This document shows, in pieces, positions 32,661 through 46,400 of a DNA stretch of 64,000 nt; position 1 is the stretch's first letter; each line of letters starts with the position of its first letter. The notes under the pieces are model-generated. The model worked only from the letters and a program-made list of their open reading frames with translations, did no database searches and was not told the origin of the DNA. Location of the stretch: positions 124,001-188,000 of the forward strand of contig NW_008805070.1 in assembly GCF_000004825.1 (NCBI RefSeq). The letters are read 5' to 3'. Both the position numbers and the translations under genes were made by a program. The DNA is from Heterostelium album PN500. Lineage: Eukaryota; Evosea; Eumycetozoa; Acytosteliales; Acytosteliaceae.

Positions 32661-33973
32661 ATGGATTCACAGAAAAGAAAATCTACTTTCCCTGAAAGAC
32701 TGAATTGCGATGAAACTGATGGAACCACAGTGACTAAAAGAAGATCCATGTCATCTGTAGCACCAACTCCAGTTATCGCACCAACTCAGGATGTTCAACC
32801 CCCCATCGCACCGGTTGCACAGTCTCCAATCATTACTGCCCCACAACCAACTACAGGTATTGTAATACCTAGCCCAATACCAGTTATTGATCAGTCCCCA
32901 GTCGATACTTCAAATATAGCTCCAACAACACCGTCTCCAATCATTGCTCCTGCAGCTCCAGTGGCTCCTTGTCCTAGCAGAGAAATAGTATGGGTGGATG
33001 CTGATGATAAGAGAGTCATTCCAGACCAGTCTCTTGAGGTTGTAGTCTTTGGTCTCCCAGTATCTCAAACTCCCATGGTACATCACTTGAAAAAAGTAGA
33101 TTTATCGTATTATTCTTGCCCATCTATCTATTCTCCGCAATATCCGGTGCAACTGCGCCCAGCACGTGCTCTGGCAGAATCTTCCATATCAACAAATCAT
33201 ATACACAATGTAGATGAGAGCGACATGGACGACCGACAGTTCACCTCAGTAACAGTTCAATCCATCAAATGTAATCAAAGTAAAGATCCACACAGATTGA
33301 TGAGCACATCGATGAATATCGTCAAAAATACCAATATCGGGAATGAAGTTCGTATTACAACAGAGGATTTGGTGCTTCTACATAAGAGATTAATTTTGGA
33401 CCAGTTTCTATTCCTGGCTGAAAACAGAATCAATGACAGACTAGGGGTACGTGGCGGAAAATGCGTTACAAATCTGGATATTGGAACTGTGGAGTTTGGA
33501 GTGTTGGTGGCACACTTTAACAAGCATCAAACAGGTAAGTAATTATTTATTTTTATTTTTTTTTTTATACGTGTACACATTATATTTAACCTAATTAAAT
33601 ATTATCAGATACAAACATGAAGATGACCAACAATAAAGTAAAATACTGCATTGGACATCAAGATGTCCAAACTCCAACTACTACGTTTGAATTTTCTAGG
33701 TATAAATCAAATTCGAATATGAATGAAGAACTCTTTAAGCTACCACCATTATACACCGATGGATGGCACCAGAGTGTATTTGCAAGGACATCTGTTGGAA
33801 CAAAGAAAGATATAATCAATTCAAAGATAGATTGTGTGTCTTTTGTATACAATCATTATACTTGGATGGTCACTTGTAATTTCAAATACCGTAATTGGAA
33901 ATGTGATGCTGCTTGCGTTCGTGGCGCTGAACCACCAAAAAAGACCTTAATTGTGGATCATTTAACTGGTTGA
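32661..33973 (+). CDS. Unknown protein with Pro/Thr-rich N-terminus
   Basis: Exons 32661-33534 and 33609-33973 give 412 residues. The first 110 residues are Pro/Ala/Thr/Ile-rich (repeated PTPVIAPT and PSPIIAP units). The rest looks folded: VVVFGLPVSQTP, LILDQFLFLAENRINDRLG, then a second-exon domain with YIGHQ-like CIGHQDVQTPTTTFEFSRYK and WMVTCNFKYRNWKCDAACVR. No family is recognised. It lies between two inverted copies of a 14-mer and may belong to a mobile unit; base composition resembles neighbouring genes. Confidence 0.7.
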
Positions 33974-34294
33974 ATGACTAGTACTCATTTATGAAAACTA
34001 TAAACTTTTTTTATCAATCTTTATAAACTCAAGAATCCTCATGGATCATGATTTCTGCGATGTATTAAAATAAATCTAATTTTATAACTTTTAATATAAA
34101 GTAATACAATTAATAAAACGAAGTCACGTTGAATATAATGTTTAAATTTATTGATAGAGTTTTCATCTCGGTTGTTAACGATTATTATATATTAATTTTC
34201 AAATAATTAATTATACAGATATGATATCTCCATTCCTCTGCTTCTTTGCTATCAAAAAAACCATACTCTAAAAGACCATTCTGACTTTGTCTTA
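33974..34294. other. Non-coding spacer
   Basis: About 320 bp of A+T-rich sequence between the stop at 33973 and a minus-strand coding fragment. Nothing recognisable. Confidence 0.4.
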
Positions 34295-34637
34295 TTAAAT
34301 CGATTTTGTTCTTCTGCCCCATTGAGTTGGTAGACCATTTTTGAGATCATCTAAAATTTCATTATTGTCTATAGAATGGAAACATTCGTCAATATTTCCA
34401 CCAAGTCGAGGCAAAATAGGAATATTGGTTGTTGTGTGGTTGTAATGATGACGAAAGATGAAAAATCCATCATTAAAGTCTTCAGGGATCATTTGGGTAC
34501 CATAATAGTGATGATTTAAATAATGAAAGAACTGAGTACGCTCTAATGGATTAAAAGCTGTGTGAGGAGTCTTAAATTTAGAGCCTTGACTATGAACTAA
34601 TTCTTGGATGCACAGTAATATGAAGCCAAATTAGTTG
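34295..34637 (-). pseudogene. Minus-strand coding fragment without start
   Basis: An open frame of about 110 codons with no usable ATG at its head: FGFILLCIQELVHSQGSKFK, then FNPLERTQFFHYLNHHYYGT, IPEDFNDGFFIFRHHYNH and PRLGGNIDECFHSIDNNEIL, to a stop at 34295. Composition is clearly protein-coding. It is either an internal exon of an unrecognised gene or a gene relic. Confidence 0.45.
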
Positions 34638-34799
34638 ATAGATTTATAAATTTAAAAAAAAAAAAACACAAAAAAAAAATCTTAAAAAAAAAAAAAAAAA
34701 GTTTTAAGATTCGATCATTTCGATTTTGCATTTTCTGGGATTTATGTTTTTTTCTGAGTTGAAAAAAATCTGTCCCTATTAAATATGATTTTTTAAGAC

Positions 34800-34813
34800 C
34801 TGCCACCACGCTT
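34800..34813 (-). repeat. Right copy of the inverted 14-mer pair
   Basis: Reverse complement of AAGCGTGGTGGCAG at 32250-32263. Its minus-strand reading is ISKRGGRS, parallel to ISRKRGGRP at the left copy. It lies 64 bp upstream of the second F-box/LRR paralogue's ATG. Confidence 0.5.
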
Positions 34814-34877
34814 AGAAATTAAGTTGTTTTTTTTGGTCCATATATCACACAAATTTATTTCATTAACGAAACAATTC

Positions 34878-36466
34878 ATGTTAGCAATTGATAGCAACAA
34901 CAACAACAATTTATTTAATAGTTATATTCAGAGATTTATATTTTCAATATTATTTAATGATAGTTTATATTGTTGGAAATGGAGATTATACTTGAATTTG
35001 GTTTCAAAGAGGTGGTTCACTTTTATGAAATCTGAATTATTAGAAAGTTCAAAGAAGATAAAGATTCAATGCCAATCTTCTTTACTTTTCGTGGAGGATG
35101 AAGAGTATGATTATCATCATCTCATTAGAGATACTTGTGTATTCAGTGTCTATCCTTCAACTTCTACCAATAATAGCATTACTCTTGTTATTGATGCAAG
35201 TGTTATAGATAAATGCATCACGACAGCCACCAACAAAGAGAAAGCAAAACAAACACTCGAATTGATCGAGCAACTCTGGAGTAGATACAGAATACATATC
35301 AAGTGCTCGCTAAGATGCTTGCAAACTTCAGTACTCGAATTCATCCAACGAATGAATAAACCGATCGACATTGAAACTTGTGGTGTTACAGGACATATAT
35401 TGGTGGATGTTATCGATCGATTTCCAGAATTCACAGCAACCAATTTGGAAGAGCTCATCGATAATCCTGGGGAATATGATCTACTAAACAATCGACACCT
35501 TAAGAGACTCGACTGTTCTTCAGAGTACCAAATCACAAAGGAATTATCTATTCGCTCGACCTATTCATTGACTAGTTTCCATTATGAACTATATAATAGA
35601 GTCGAGAATGTAGATTGTGAAGTTAGATTTCTCAAACAATGTCCTCATCTTTCTAAATTTAAACTTTACATGTCATATGAAATCGTTTGCATCGAATCGT
35701 TGGTCGAGTTTATCTCAGAGTCGAAAACTCTCAAGAATGTTGTATTTCTCCATGACTTTGATGATTCTATTGTATCTGCTTTCATGATGAACAGCAACCT
35801 CAGAAAATTAAGATTTTCTAATCCTCGACAACACACCAAAAGCAATTGGAAAATTAACAAACAATTACCAACAATCATAAATACAACACTAAGATCTTTA
35901 GATTTTACAGTCAGACTTAGTTCAATTGATATCGATGATTATCAAATCTATATAGAGCCAACCAAATATTTTGTTAATCTTCAAACTTTGAAACTGGCAA
36001 TGCTTACTATCAATAGTCATGATCAATGGTTACAATCACTTGGTAGCCATACAACAGTTCAATATCTCTCTATCTCTCATGTACATATGCTACGGTGTCC
36101 AAGTGATTATCATAGTAGTAATGTATTCAAACAGATTCTCACAGATAGTACGACACTTAGACGTTTGTCATTACATGATAACTTCTTTGAATCATTCAAT
36201 GATCTCGATCATTTCATTCATTTAGTACATGAAAGTAAATCATTAGAGATACTTCATATCAACTCAAAGAAATACGATTACCTTATCTCCAATCTGAAAC
36301 AATTCGAATATATTAGTTCAAATAGATATACTGGGCGTGTTTTAAAACATTATAGTAAGTAATTATATCATATAGTTACTTTAACAAATAACACAATCTT
36401 CTAACAATAAAAATTTGTTTATTTACCATAGGAAGAATCAAAAGCAATGATATTCAAATCACTTGA
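34878..36466 (+). CDS. F-box/LRR-like protein, paralogue 2
   Basis: Exons 34878-36354 and 36432-36466 give 503 residues. The ATG at 34878 (MLAIDSNNNNNLFNSYIQRF) is preferred; upstream open frame lacks ATG. LVSKRWFTFMKSEL is the F-box-like helix shared with the gene at 30133. Irregular LRRs follow, and the last exon encodes only RRIKSNDIQIT, with the intron at the same place as in the paralogue. Sequence similarity between the two is modest but the layout is the same, so this is an old duplication. Confidence 0.75.
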
Positions 36467-36796
36467 TATTAGATTTAATATGCTACTTGTTAACAATAAA
36501 TGTGTGAATAATAAATGTGAATATTTATGTGAGGAACAAATTTTTGTTTATATTACCAACATCAATTATCACTATGAAATGGTGGGATCTGGTATACTAG
36601 TAGTTAAAAAAAAGTTGAAATCATCATCAGTGTTAAAATTAATATATGTGTTTCTATTTTCAGAAAAGCAGTATGAAATTCACTCTGCAATAGTTTTTAA
36701 ATTGATATCTGTAGGTAAATAATAAAAATTTAATTTTATCGGATTCTAACAATTAAATAATAAATAATAGTTTTAATTGAAAAAATATCAAAAAAG
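36467..36796. other. Spacer with a dubious 91-codon frame
   Basis: A plus-strand frame from 36447 to 36722 overlaps the end of the previous gene. Its first part is an out-of-frame reading and its later part (YITNINYHYEMVGSGILVVK) has only weak coding character. I leave it uncalled. Confidence 0.35.
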
Positions 36797-37147
36797 ATGA
36801 AGATTTATCTTTTTTTTTTAATGTTATTTCTTATTGGAATGGTAATTTGTCAGAGTGATGACGATAATGAAGTTTGTGGACCTGTTTCACTTACAATAAA
36901 GCCAGAAGATAAAAAGTATTACAATGTTAATCTCAAAGGAAAGATGTGTTACAAACATTTCTATTTCAAATTCTACCAAAGTGATATGGAGTATTTTGAA
37001 CTCTATAATCCATGGATCAACAGAGAAATGAATGTAGACTCTATTTTAATTGTCACCAATAATACTAAATTGAAACTAATCAAAAATATGGTGTTTATTA
37101 AAGATACCGATGGTCTCTATGAAATATTTATAGTGCCCAGACATTAG
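36797..37147 (+). CDS. Small secreted protein
   Basis: A 116-residue single-exon protein. MKIYLFFLMLFLIGMVICQS is a clear signal peptide with a plausible cleavage near CQS. The mature part is about 96 residues with two Cys (VCGPVSL and KMCYKHF) that could form one disulfide, and a beta-rich look (LTIKPEDKKYYNVNLKGK). Family unknown. Confidence 0.65.
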   Translation: MKIYLFFLMLFLIGMVICQSDDDNEVCGPVSLTIKPEDKKYYNVNLKGKMCYKHFYFKFYQSDMEYFELYNPWINREMNVDSILIVTNNTKLKLIKNMVFIKDTDGLYEIFIVPRH

Positions 37148-37477
37148 AATAAACCAACTGTATAAAAATAAACAAAAATTAAATTAACTTTAAAAATCAT
37201 TTCAAAAAAACTGATTTAATTAAATTTAGACAAAAATCAAAAAAAAAGGTGGTGTGAACAAACAAACAAAAAATGATTTTTCCTTTTTTGGTCGCTGAAT
37301 GAAAAAAGAGATGTATGTTTAAATCATTGTACTAAAATCAAATCTTCAAAAGAAAAATATGGGTTTTAAAAAGAATTGTTGTTTTAAATTCAAATAATAT
37401 AGATAACATACATATACAAATAAATATCTTTGATATACATATAAATATAATTAGTTAAAACTAACAAGATCAAGATA
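37148..37477. other. Promoter region of the RdRP fusion gene
   Basis: 330 bp of A+T-rich DNA with A runs, between the stop at 37147 and the ATG at 37478. No other feature seen. Confidence 0.4.
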
Positions 37478-40400
37478 ATGTATTCATTCTGCAAGAGGTG
37501 CAGAAGTAAATTCATTCCTACAGATCAACTATGTTTGTTTAGAGAGGCTAACGGTGGTGCTCATCTAGCAATAAGATCAACAAATACAACAACAACATCT
37601 CAGAGTGATGTACCTGTTGAACTTAATTATAAAGGCAGCAATACCAACAATGATCATTGTAGTAGTAGTAGTAGTAGTATTAGTAGTAGTGACCGAATCT
37701 CAGTTGCTAAAGATCAGATCGATAATGACAATGCCGATTTCTATCTGGTGGAAGACCTCCGAGGAAGAGCGCAGATACCATTCAAGATACTCCATAGACA
37801 CTGTCAATACGAGATAGGTAGTGTCATCCGAAAGTTTGGTGATCGTTACATGTTCTGTTTGAATCCGGATTCCATCTCTTTGAGTCAGACCTATCTAGAG
37901 GATAGCAACTCCGCCGCCGATGTCGGTACTGCCGCCGCAAATGGAGTTCCTACAACCGTGGTCGCCAATAAGAAATGGAGATCTTTCGATAATCAATATT
38001 ATTCAGATCTAAATATTGAAGTTATCGAGAGTGTCGATGTCTATCAAGAGAATTCTTCACAGTTTGCCAATAACAAAGAATCAATCTCCAACAACAACAA
38101 CAATAACAATAATAATAATAACAACAATCAAGATGATTTAATCTATATGCCAACAAAGATACCAGATACCATTTCATTCTCATTGATGTCATTGCTAAAC
38201 ATTCAAGATCTCTATGATTTTCAAATTGAAACACTTTACAGAGCAACCAAACGTAATACTATTTTAGTTGTTCCAACAGGTATGTTTGTTTTTAATTTAA
38301 ACTTGTCAGAATAACATCCATCTTATTTGAATTCTAAATATACATATATATATATATATATATATAGGATATGGTAAAACAATTGTATCTATTCTTTTGA
38401 TGAAACAACTACATCCTTTGAATGGAAGATTACTCAATGAGATGACTGCCAAGAGAATGATATTGTTTGTTGCAGATCGTGTCCCGCTCGTAAGACAACA
38501 GTGCGCTGCCATTCAGTATCATGTCGGGTCGGAATTCGTGGTTTCTTCGATTCACAGTGGCGAGCGATCCGATTTCCAGAGTGCCAATGTCAGACGTCCC
38601 GACGTCTTGGTGTGCACTTCCGACTCGATCTTGAATCTTCTCCACGGAAAGGTGTTGAAACCGATCGATTTCTACTTGGTGGTCTTTGATGAAGCGCATC
38701 ATTGCGGTGGTTCGCACTCGTATTCACGTCTCGCCAAGTTACTACAATCGATTGGCGACGAACGGCTGCGCCCGCGCATCTTTGGTATGACTGCTTCGCC
38801 TACGACTGGAACACGCTCCAATATGAGGATATCGATGGTCGGTCTAGAAAAGGAGATGGGCGCATCGCTCTACATTCCACCGTCGATCGATATGGTGCGC
38901 AATCAGACCGACACCACGGTGATGTCGATCGTTGAATACCGGCTGAGTAACGCCGATTGCCTGGTGATCGACGTCATCGAGCAATCGATCGTTCAGATCA
39001 TCGAGTGTTTTCTCAGAGAGTTGGATAACTATAGTAACCCTCTGAAGTATGCCCGAATGAATAGGGGAGCTTTTATCTTTCATTGTCGTGTTCTGGAGAG
39101 ATATGTCTTCGAACGCAAACTCGTTCATCTGAGTTATCATCCCTATCATCTAACACAGTTACTCGAGTTGATTTCACTCATTGAGTTGGAAGGACTGGTT
39201 AAACTACAACAACAACTGGTCAACAAGATCGAAGAGCAAGAGAATCTAGCATTCAAGTCGACACTCGAAGAGATTAGTATAGCAGTAAACGAGATAATGA
39301 CAAGTTGTTCATCCAGTAGTAACAGTACTATTAGTAATGAAATAGCTACTTCTACAACTCCTACTACTTCAGATAACCAGTTGTTTAAAACTAAACTAAA
39401 ACTGTTGGAAGAGATTATCGAACAGAATCTTAATGATTCTTTATCGGCTATTATTTTCGTGCAGACAAAGACAACAGTGTCGAGTGTACTTCGTGCGCTA
39501 AAGAAGAAACATTTCAACAGTTTTCTACATGCTAAAAAGTTGATTGGACATTATATGGCGGATGGTGGAATGGATTTGGAGGAGCAGCAAGAGATACTAG
39601 CGAAATTTAAGGATAATGAATGTCGACTGCTTGTTGCCACTTCTGTACTTGAAGAGGGTATCGATATTCCTGCTTGTAATCTCATTATTTGCTTCGATGA
39701 CGACTTGCAGCTGCGCTCGCTCATTCAACGTCGTGGACGTGCACGTTCTGCCAACAGCAAGTTCTATGTGTTCAAACAGTATAGCGATCCCAATCGTTTG
39801 AAAAACCTGGCGTATCGCGAGGTATCAATGCAGAAAACCATTGTTTCACTGAACCGCAAGCACCAGAGAAAAGCCGACAAGTTTGACTCGCGCGATATCC
39901 TTCAAAAGTACCAGTCCTACATCGTCAGCAATATGATTGCTCTCGATGGAACACTGGTCGATAACACCAGTGTCAATACATTGATCTTTATCTTTTACTA
40001 TGTGTCGCCCGATGTAGATTACTACCAACTATTCACATCGAACGGCTATCGAATCAAACAATATCAACCTATCAACAGTGGTAACAAATACTTGGCCATG
40101 AGATTGATGGTTTCCATTGAGACTTCAACGACCGTTACCAATTTGATAAGTTTACTTCAATCGATATTGAATCAACAGAGATATATTATCGATATCAATT
40201 ATAAGAAACCACAACCACAAAAACAATTACAATCACAAAAACAATTACAACAACAAGACAAACAACAACAACAACAACAACAACAAACTTATTTATCAGG
40301 TATTCCAATTAAATTACAAGGTGGTAATTTCATTGATCAAATACAATTCTCATTGGCATGGGAACACTCTGTTACTTTGTATGTAAAGAACGGTCATTTA

Positions 40401-43400
40401 TCATTCCGTCATCAGACCAATGGTGGTAACAGAACGGTTGAGGTTGTAACTATACAATCGGATCTATTCCATCGTGTATTCTACGATATTGAGACTGGTT
40501 ACCACTATCTCATTTTGAATCGTCCATCAAGAATATTGGTATTAAAGTCTGGTGCTGTTGTCGATCGTCTCGGACAACTACCCTACACAAAGCGATCCAC
40601 TCCTCCCACACTTGTCTATAGATTCAAACTCGCCGGACAACGCCACAACCTCATCTCTGAACTACTCAATATTCCACTAGTCTATTGTTCATTCTCAACC
40701 ACAACACTTCCAATTGAAACATTCAAAGCGAAAATAGAATATCAATTTCCAAAAGAGATAACTTATTTATTATCTGTATTAGAAAGGTAAAAATAGTTAA
40801 TAATAATAATTATTAAAATAATTTCCACTTTAACTAACTAATTATTTCAAAAATATTTTTTAGTAATCATAAATTTGGAAACTTGATTATTCCAAAGGAA
40901 TTCTATGACGATATATATTATTTGTTGGCGAATGACCATGTCGAGCAAGCAGAGTATATGATATTCTGTGCGATCGATGCATCTCCTTTTAGTTGTCCGT
41001 CTTGGAACAATATTCCACCGCGTGCCAAATCCAACGTGAAGCCACTCAATGCCAATTTCTGTTGGATCAAGAAAGCCTATGTTACACCGAGTCGTATCTT
41101 GTTCCAACGCCCGCTTATGGTTCAAACCAATAGAGCGATTCGTTTGTTTGGACCGGATCGTTTCCTCATGGTGCAAATCACCGAGGAGACAATCAGTGAC
41201 TCGATCGACTATCAACCGCTGATCTCCAAGTTGATGTTGGATAAGCTTATCGATGGAATAGCTGTTGCCGGTTACGGACAATATCATTTCCTCGGTTACA
41301 GTAACTCGCAGCTGCGAAAGAATACCTGTTGGTTCTACTGTCCCGATGCCATAGATTCACTGGACGATGCACCGTCACTCGATGACGTCAAACAGATTCT
41401 CATAGGTGACACATCGATCTATACGGAACCAAGACAATATCTTCGTTCACTTTCCTTGGTATTCCCTTCGACCACGCCATCTCTGTTGATTCCGGCCGAA
41501 CACATCCACGAAGTGCCCGACGTCGTCAGTGCGAACACCGGTCAGATTTTCTCGGATGGAATCGGTTATATTGGCAAGCGTGTTGCACTCCAAGTGATTG
41601 AATTTGCCTCGCTTCCAGAGGAGACCTGTGCATTCCAGATTAGAATAGCAGGATACAAAGGTGTCGTGACAATTCATCCGACGATCGACGACGGAATCTA
41701 CTTGCGTCCTAGCATGAAGAAGTTCCAAGCGGATCTGACACAGCAGCACAATTGCATATTGGAGATAATCAGTATCAACGGAGACAATCCTTGTCATCTC
41801 AATCGTCAGGTGATCAACTTGCTCTCGGGACTCGGTGTTCCCGACCAGTATTTCCTGCGGCTACAAAAAGAGGCGCTAATGGACTTGGCCGATCTGCTCC
41901 ATAATCCTGCCGAGTCGATTCGATGCTCCGAAGACTTGCCATGGCTTCGCACCATTGAAAAAGAAGATCTCCGATCGGATCCGATGATTCGTTCGCTCGT
42001 CCATCTCGTCTACCAAAAGAGTATTGCTGAGTACAGTGATAAATGCTTCATTCCCATTGCCAATGGTAAGACAATCATCGGTGTATTGGATGAAACAGGA
42101 TTGCTTGAAGCCGGACAAGTCTATATCAATATTTATAATACCAAGAATGGCCAATCCATGGTGATTCAAGGTGCGGTTGCAGTGTGTAAGAATCCTTGTT
42201 TGCATCCGGGTGACGTTCGTATTCTTCAAGGTACCGACATTGAGTTGTTGAGTCACCTGAAGAATGTCGTTGTGTTTTCAGCGCGTGGCGACAATCCTGA
42301 TTTCAAAAAGTGCAGTGGCAGTGATTTGGATGGTGACCGTTACTTTATTTGCTATGATCCCGAAGTCATCTCAACGGTGCGCCAATACGAAGACTACCAC
42401 TATGAGGATCCAATCAAAGTGAAACAAACGATACCCATCAATCAAAGCACAATATTAGCACAGTATCTTAAATCCATTGATAAAGGTACGCTCGGTAAGA
42501 TTGCGCTCTCTCACTTGGCTGTCAGTGACAGACTGACTCCTCTCGATCCACTGGCTATCGCTCTGTCGATTCAACATTCGATTGAAGTCGATTCTCCTAA
42601 GACTGGAGTACATGGTAAGCTGCCTGAGGATGTCAAGAATGTCATTGGTGACTTTGAGAGTTTTCCAATGTTCATGGAAAAGTCACTGCCCAACAAAAAG
42701 TATTGGAATAGCAGGAAAATACTTGGATTGATGTACGACCAGTGTAAACAGATGCATTCAATTACCGGTGTGGTCGAACGTAACTACGATCCTAACAAAC
42801 TCGTTGATGGATATCACCAGTATTTGGATTCAGCTACCAAGACATACCATCAGTATCAGCACAACATCCGGTTGCTGCTCAGTCGCTTTGGCATTGAAAC
42901 CGAACAGGAAATCATTGTGCAGTTCATCGATTACTGTCAGGACGCAGATAGTATCAACAAACCGATGATTAAAGAGGCATTCAAAAACTATGTACAGATA
43001 CAACGACAGTTCCAGATTGATTTCATGGTTGAATTCCAGCCGGAACCTCACAAAAAGCGTGATATTATCAATCGAAAAGTATCGGCATACTATCATTGTG
43101 CTTATAAGGATCAGAAACATCCACTCTACAGTTTCTATTGGATTGTTAAACAATTCTTTAATAATGAAGTGACCATAAGTTCGACAACTGCAGGTGCAAG
43201 TGAATCACCGGCTGTTGTTGTTGGCAAACCAATTGATATCGTTCATTACTTCACTATCAATTCATTGGAGATGTTCAAGATCTATACCAATCGATTGCAG
43301 TTGGTAACATCGATTGAGAATATACTGAGGGCGTATCATCCTGGTCTTAGAGACTGTAGAATTGGAATCTACGGTTCACAATCGATGTTCCTCTTCAATG

Positions 43401-46400
43401 AGTCATCCGACATTGACTTGTATCTCAGCATTCCAGAGGAATCGGAACTAAGTGGTGCCAGTCAGATCTCCATCTACAAGATATTGGAATCGATATTCAC
43501 CAACAATGACATCGATGTCAAGAATATCGAAATCATAGAGAATGCACTCTTCCCTATCGTCAGATTCCGTATGCTTCACACCAACTGTGACTTGTCCCTA
43601 GATGACAATGGTTTCAAGAAGACCAAATTGATTTGTGAATACTTTAAACAATATCCATTCTTACTTCCATTATCGTATGCAATCATCCAATGGGGTAGAG
43701 AAAGTGGATTATTAACTGGATGCAACAATAACATCAACATCAACAACAAAATCAACAACAACGATAATAATAATAATGGTGACTCAGCAAATAAGGTTGA
43801 AAAAGTTAGAACACTTAAAACATGGTCATTACTGTGGATGGTTATACACTTTTGTTTACAATGTCAAATTATACAAAAGATTGATTTCGATGAGCAGGCT
43901 TACCAGGCGAAAAAGCAGATCGATAACAATCCAGTTCAATGGTGGATAGATCTGTATCAAGCGATTCAAATTCCCGATGGCCATGCACAGCTGCTGAGCG
44001 AATATCTTCGTAGTTTCTTTAGATTCTACATTGAATTCTTGGGTACTAGCATCTACTCGGGAATAAGAATGGTCGTTGTATGTCCACTCGATGTGGAAGA
44101 TGTTCCCAGTCTGGTTGTGACACCCGATTCCGTCTATCTCTTTGAAAGCTTCCAGATTGCCTATCACACATTGTCGTCCAGTAGCAACATCACCTCGTTC
44201 CTCAGCAAATCATTGAACCACAATGTCAAGCATATCAACCTGGACAGTCGTATCTCCAAGATCATCAGAGAACAGGAGGAATACTTTGAGAGTAAGATCA
44301 GCGCTAAGACAGGAACGAACGTCGTCCTCCAGAAACTCAACGGTAAGCGCTACCAGATTCGGGTGGAGGGTGATCCCTATGCGATACAGTCGGCCGTCCA
44401 AGAGATATCGGATCTCGCACACGAAGTATCGCGACTTCCCGTGCGTACACAAATCAACTTGGTCACTGGAGGTGGCAGCATATTGCTAATCCAAGGCTGC
44501 ACCGACCAGAATGAAACACTGAAATTCGTCGATCTCAAATTGAAACACATCCAGGTGAACATCTACCATTTCTTCAAACGGCCATTCCGACCGATTCTTT
44601 TGCGTTCACCCAGCTCCAAGACCGCAGCTAAAGCCGAGGAATCCTATTTGGAATTCGGTGCCGCTTACTACCGCCAGATGGAACGTGTCTACAAGTATTA
44701 TGATCCCGATGAATACGGAGAGATTCGTGCATTCCTCAGGTTTGGATCGGTCTATATCTTCAATGTTCCGTACAACGGATTCCAAAAGAGTGTTGCCGAT
44801 ACTCGTAAATCTCTGTATGCTCCCGGTAGTAGGAAAATGGTATCATTCAACGAACAAAAGGTTACACTACCCATTGAGACAACAAAGATTATTGCCAAAC
44901 AACGCAATCAGTTGATTGTTAACAAAATGAAATCTGTAATTCCGTTGGATCATTTAATAGCGCCACCCATAATGGAATCTGATACACCTGATTACGGATC
45001 TGAAACAACCCCAACAACCACATCGATAGTACCAACTCCACAATCACCAACATCAACAACAACAAATAACAACAACAACAACAAACAAAAGAAATTCAAG
45101 TCAATAGAAAACAAACCGACACAACATCAATTATCAAATTCCAGTACTAATTCTCTTACAATTCCTACACATAAAACAAACATAACAAAACCAAAAAAAG
45201 AGAAACAGGATCACAACAACAAATCAAAGAATTTAACTAAACAGGACAACACTTTAATCACACCCAAATCCACCAATACGATTACTATCGCCAATCCATC
45301 ACCACCACAAAAACAACAAGAATCAACTAAATCCAAATCATCTAAGCCAAAGGTGTGGGTACCTAAAACCCAAAACAATACAACCGCTCGACCAACAACA
45401 AATATACCTCATCCAGATACTTCAAATACCACAACAATTACTAGCGATATACCAAAACGTGATCCAACCAAAAACAATCAAGATACACCTGTAATAACTT
45501 CAACTACCAATGAACCATCAACCACTCTAAATACAACAACGATTTCAGAGAATAACAATACACCAACAACAAAATTACTGTCTATAAATGCACCAATCTT
45601 CATACCAAAAGTACAACCACCACAACAAAAAGTACCGGCAAACAATCAACCAACAATTGAACAACCAATTCAACAACAACAACAACAAACTCTACAACAG
45701 AAACAACAACAAACTCTACAACAGAAACAGCAACCAAATGTCTCAAATTCAACACAAGTTAAGCAATCCAACAAATCAAAACCAAAATGGAAACAACCTA
45801 AATCTAAATCCAAAAAAACAGCAGCAAAAACAACAATAATCACCAACTCTTCAGTAAATCCAACAAATCTATCCAACCTTACTACACCAAAACCAATTGC
45901 AAAACCAAATGTCTCCAATGTTGCTCCTAGTAATACTGACGAAACATCGGTTGATATTGGTGGCAGCAAAGTACGATCTATGAAACTCAAGATTGACTTT
46001 AGCAAAGAAGAGCATAAGGGTATCTATACTGCAAAGAATCCAAAATCATCGTTTGCTGTCTATATTGTCGATTACGACGAAACAATGAGGAGGTTACAAT
46101 CTTTAGGCTGGAGTGTTGTCGATACTCCCAATCTACCGCAGGATTTCGTAAGTGAATTCTACTCCGTGTCATTCTTCAATTTCGCCAAAAGAATTGAAAT
46201 GAAAATCTGGGCGGATACCGACCTCAACACCTACAGACTCGGTAACACCAACTTGGGATGGCTAACCAGTGACTACAAGACCAACCAAGATAAACTGGAT
46301 GTCCGTTACTCCATTCAATCAAAGAAAGTCTACTGTGAGAACTCTTATGAATACCAGAAATATATGAACAAACCTATAATTCAATTCAATAACAATAATA

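Noticed and set aside
36447-36722. 91-codon frame overlapping the end of F-box/LRR paralogue 2
   Set aside because: The start lies inside another gene's last exon in a different frame and composition is that of A+T-rich spacer.
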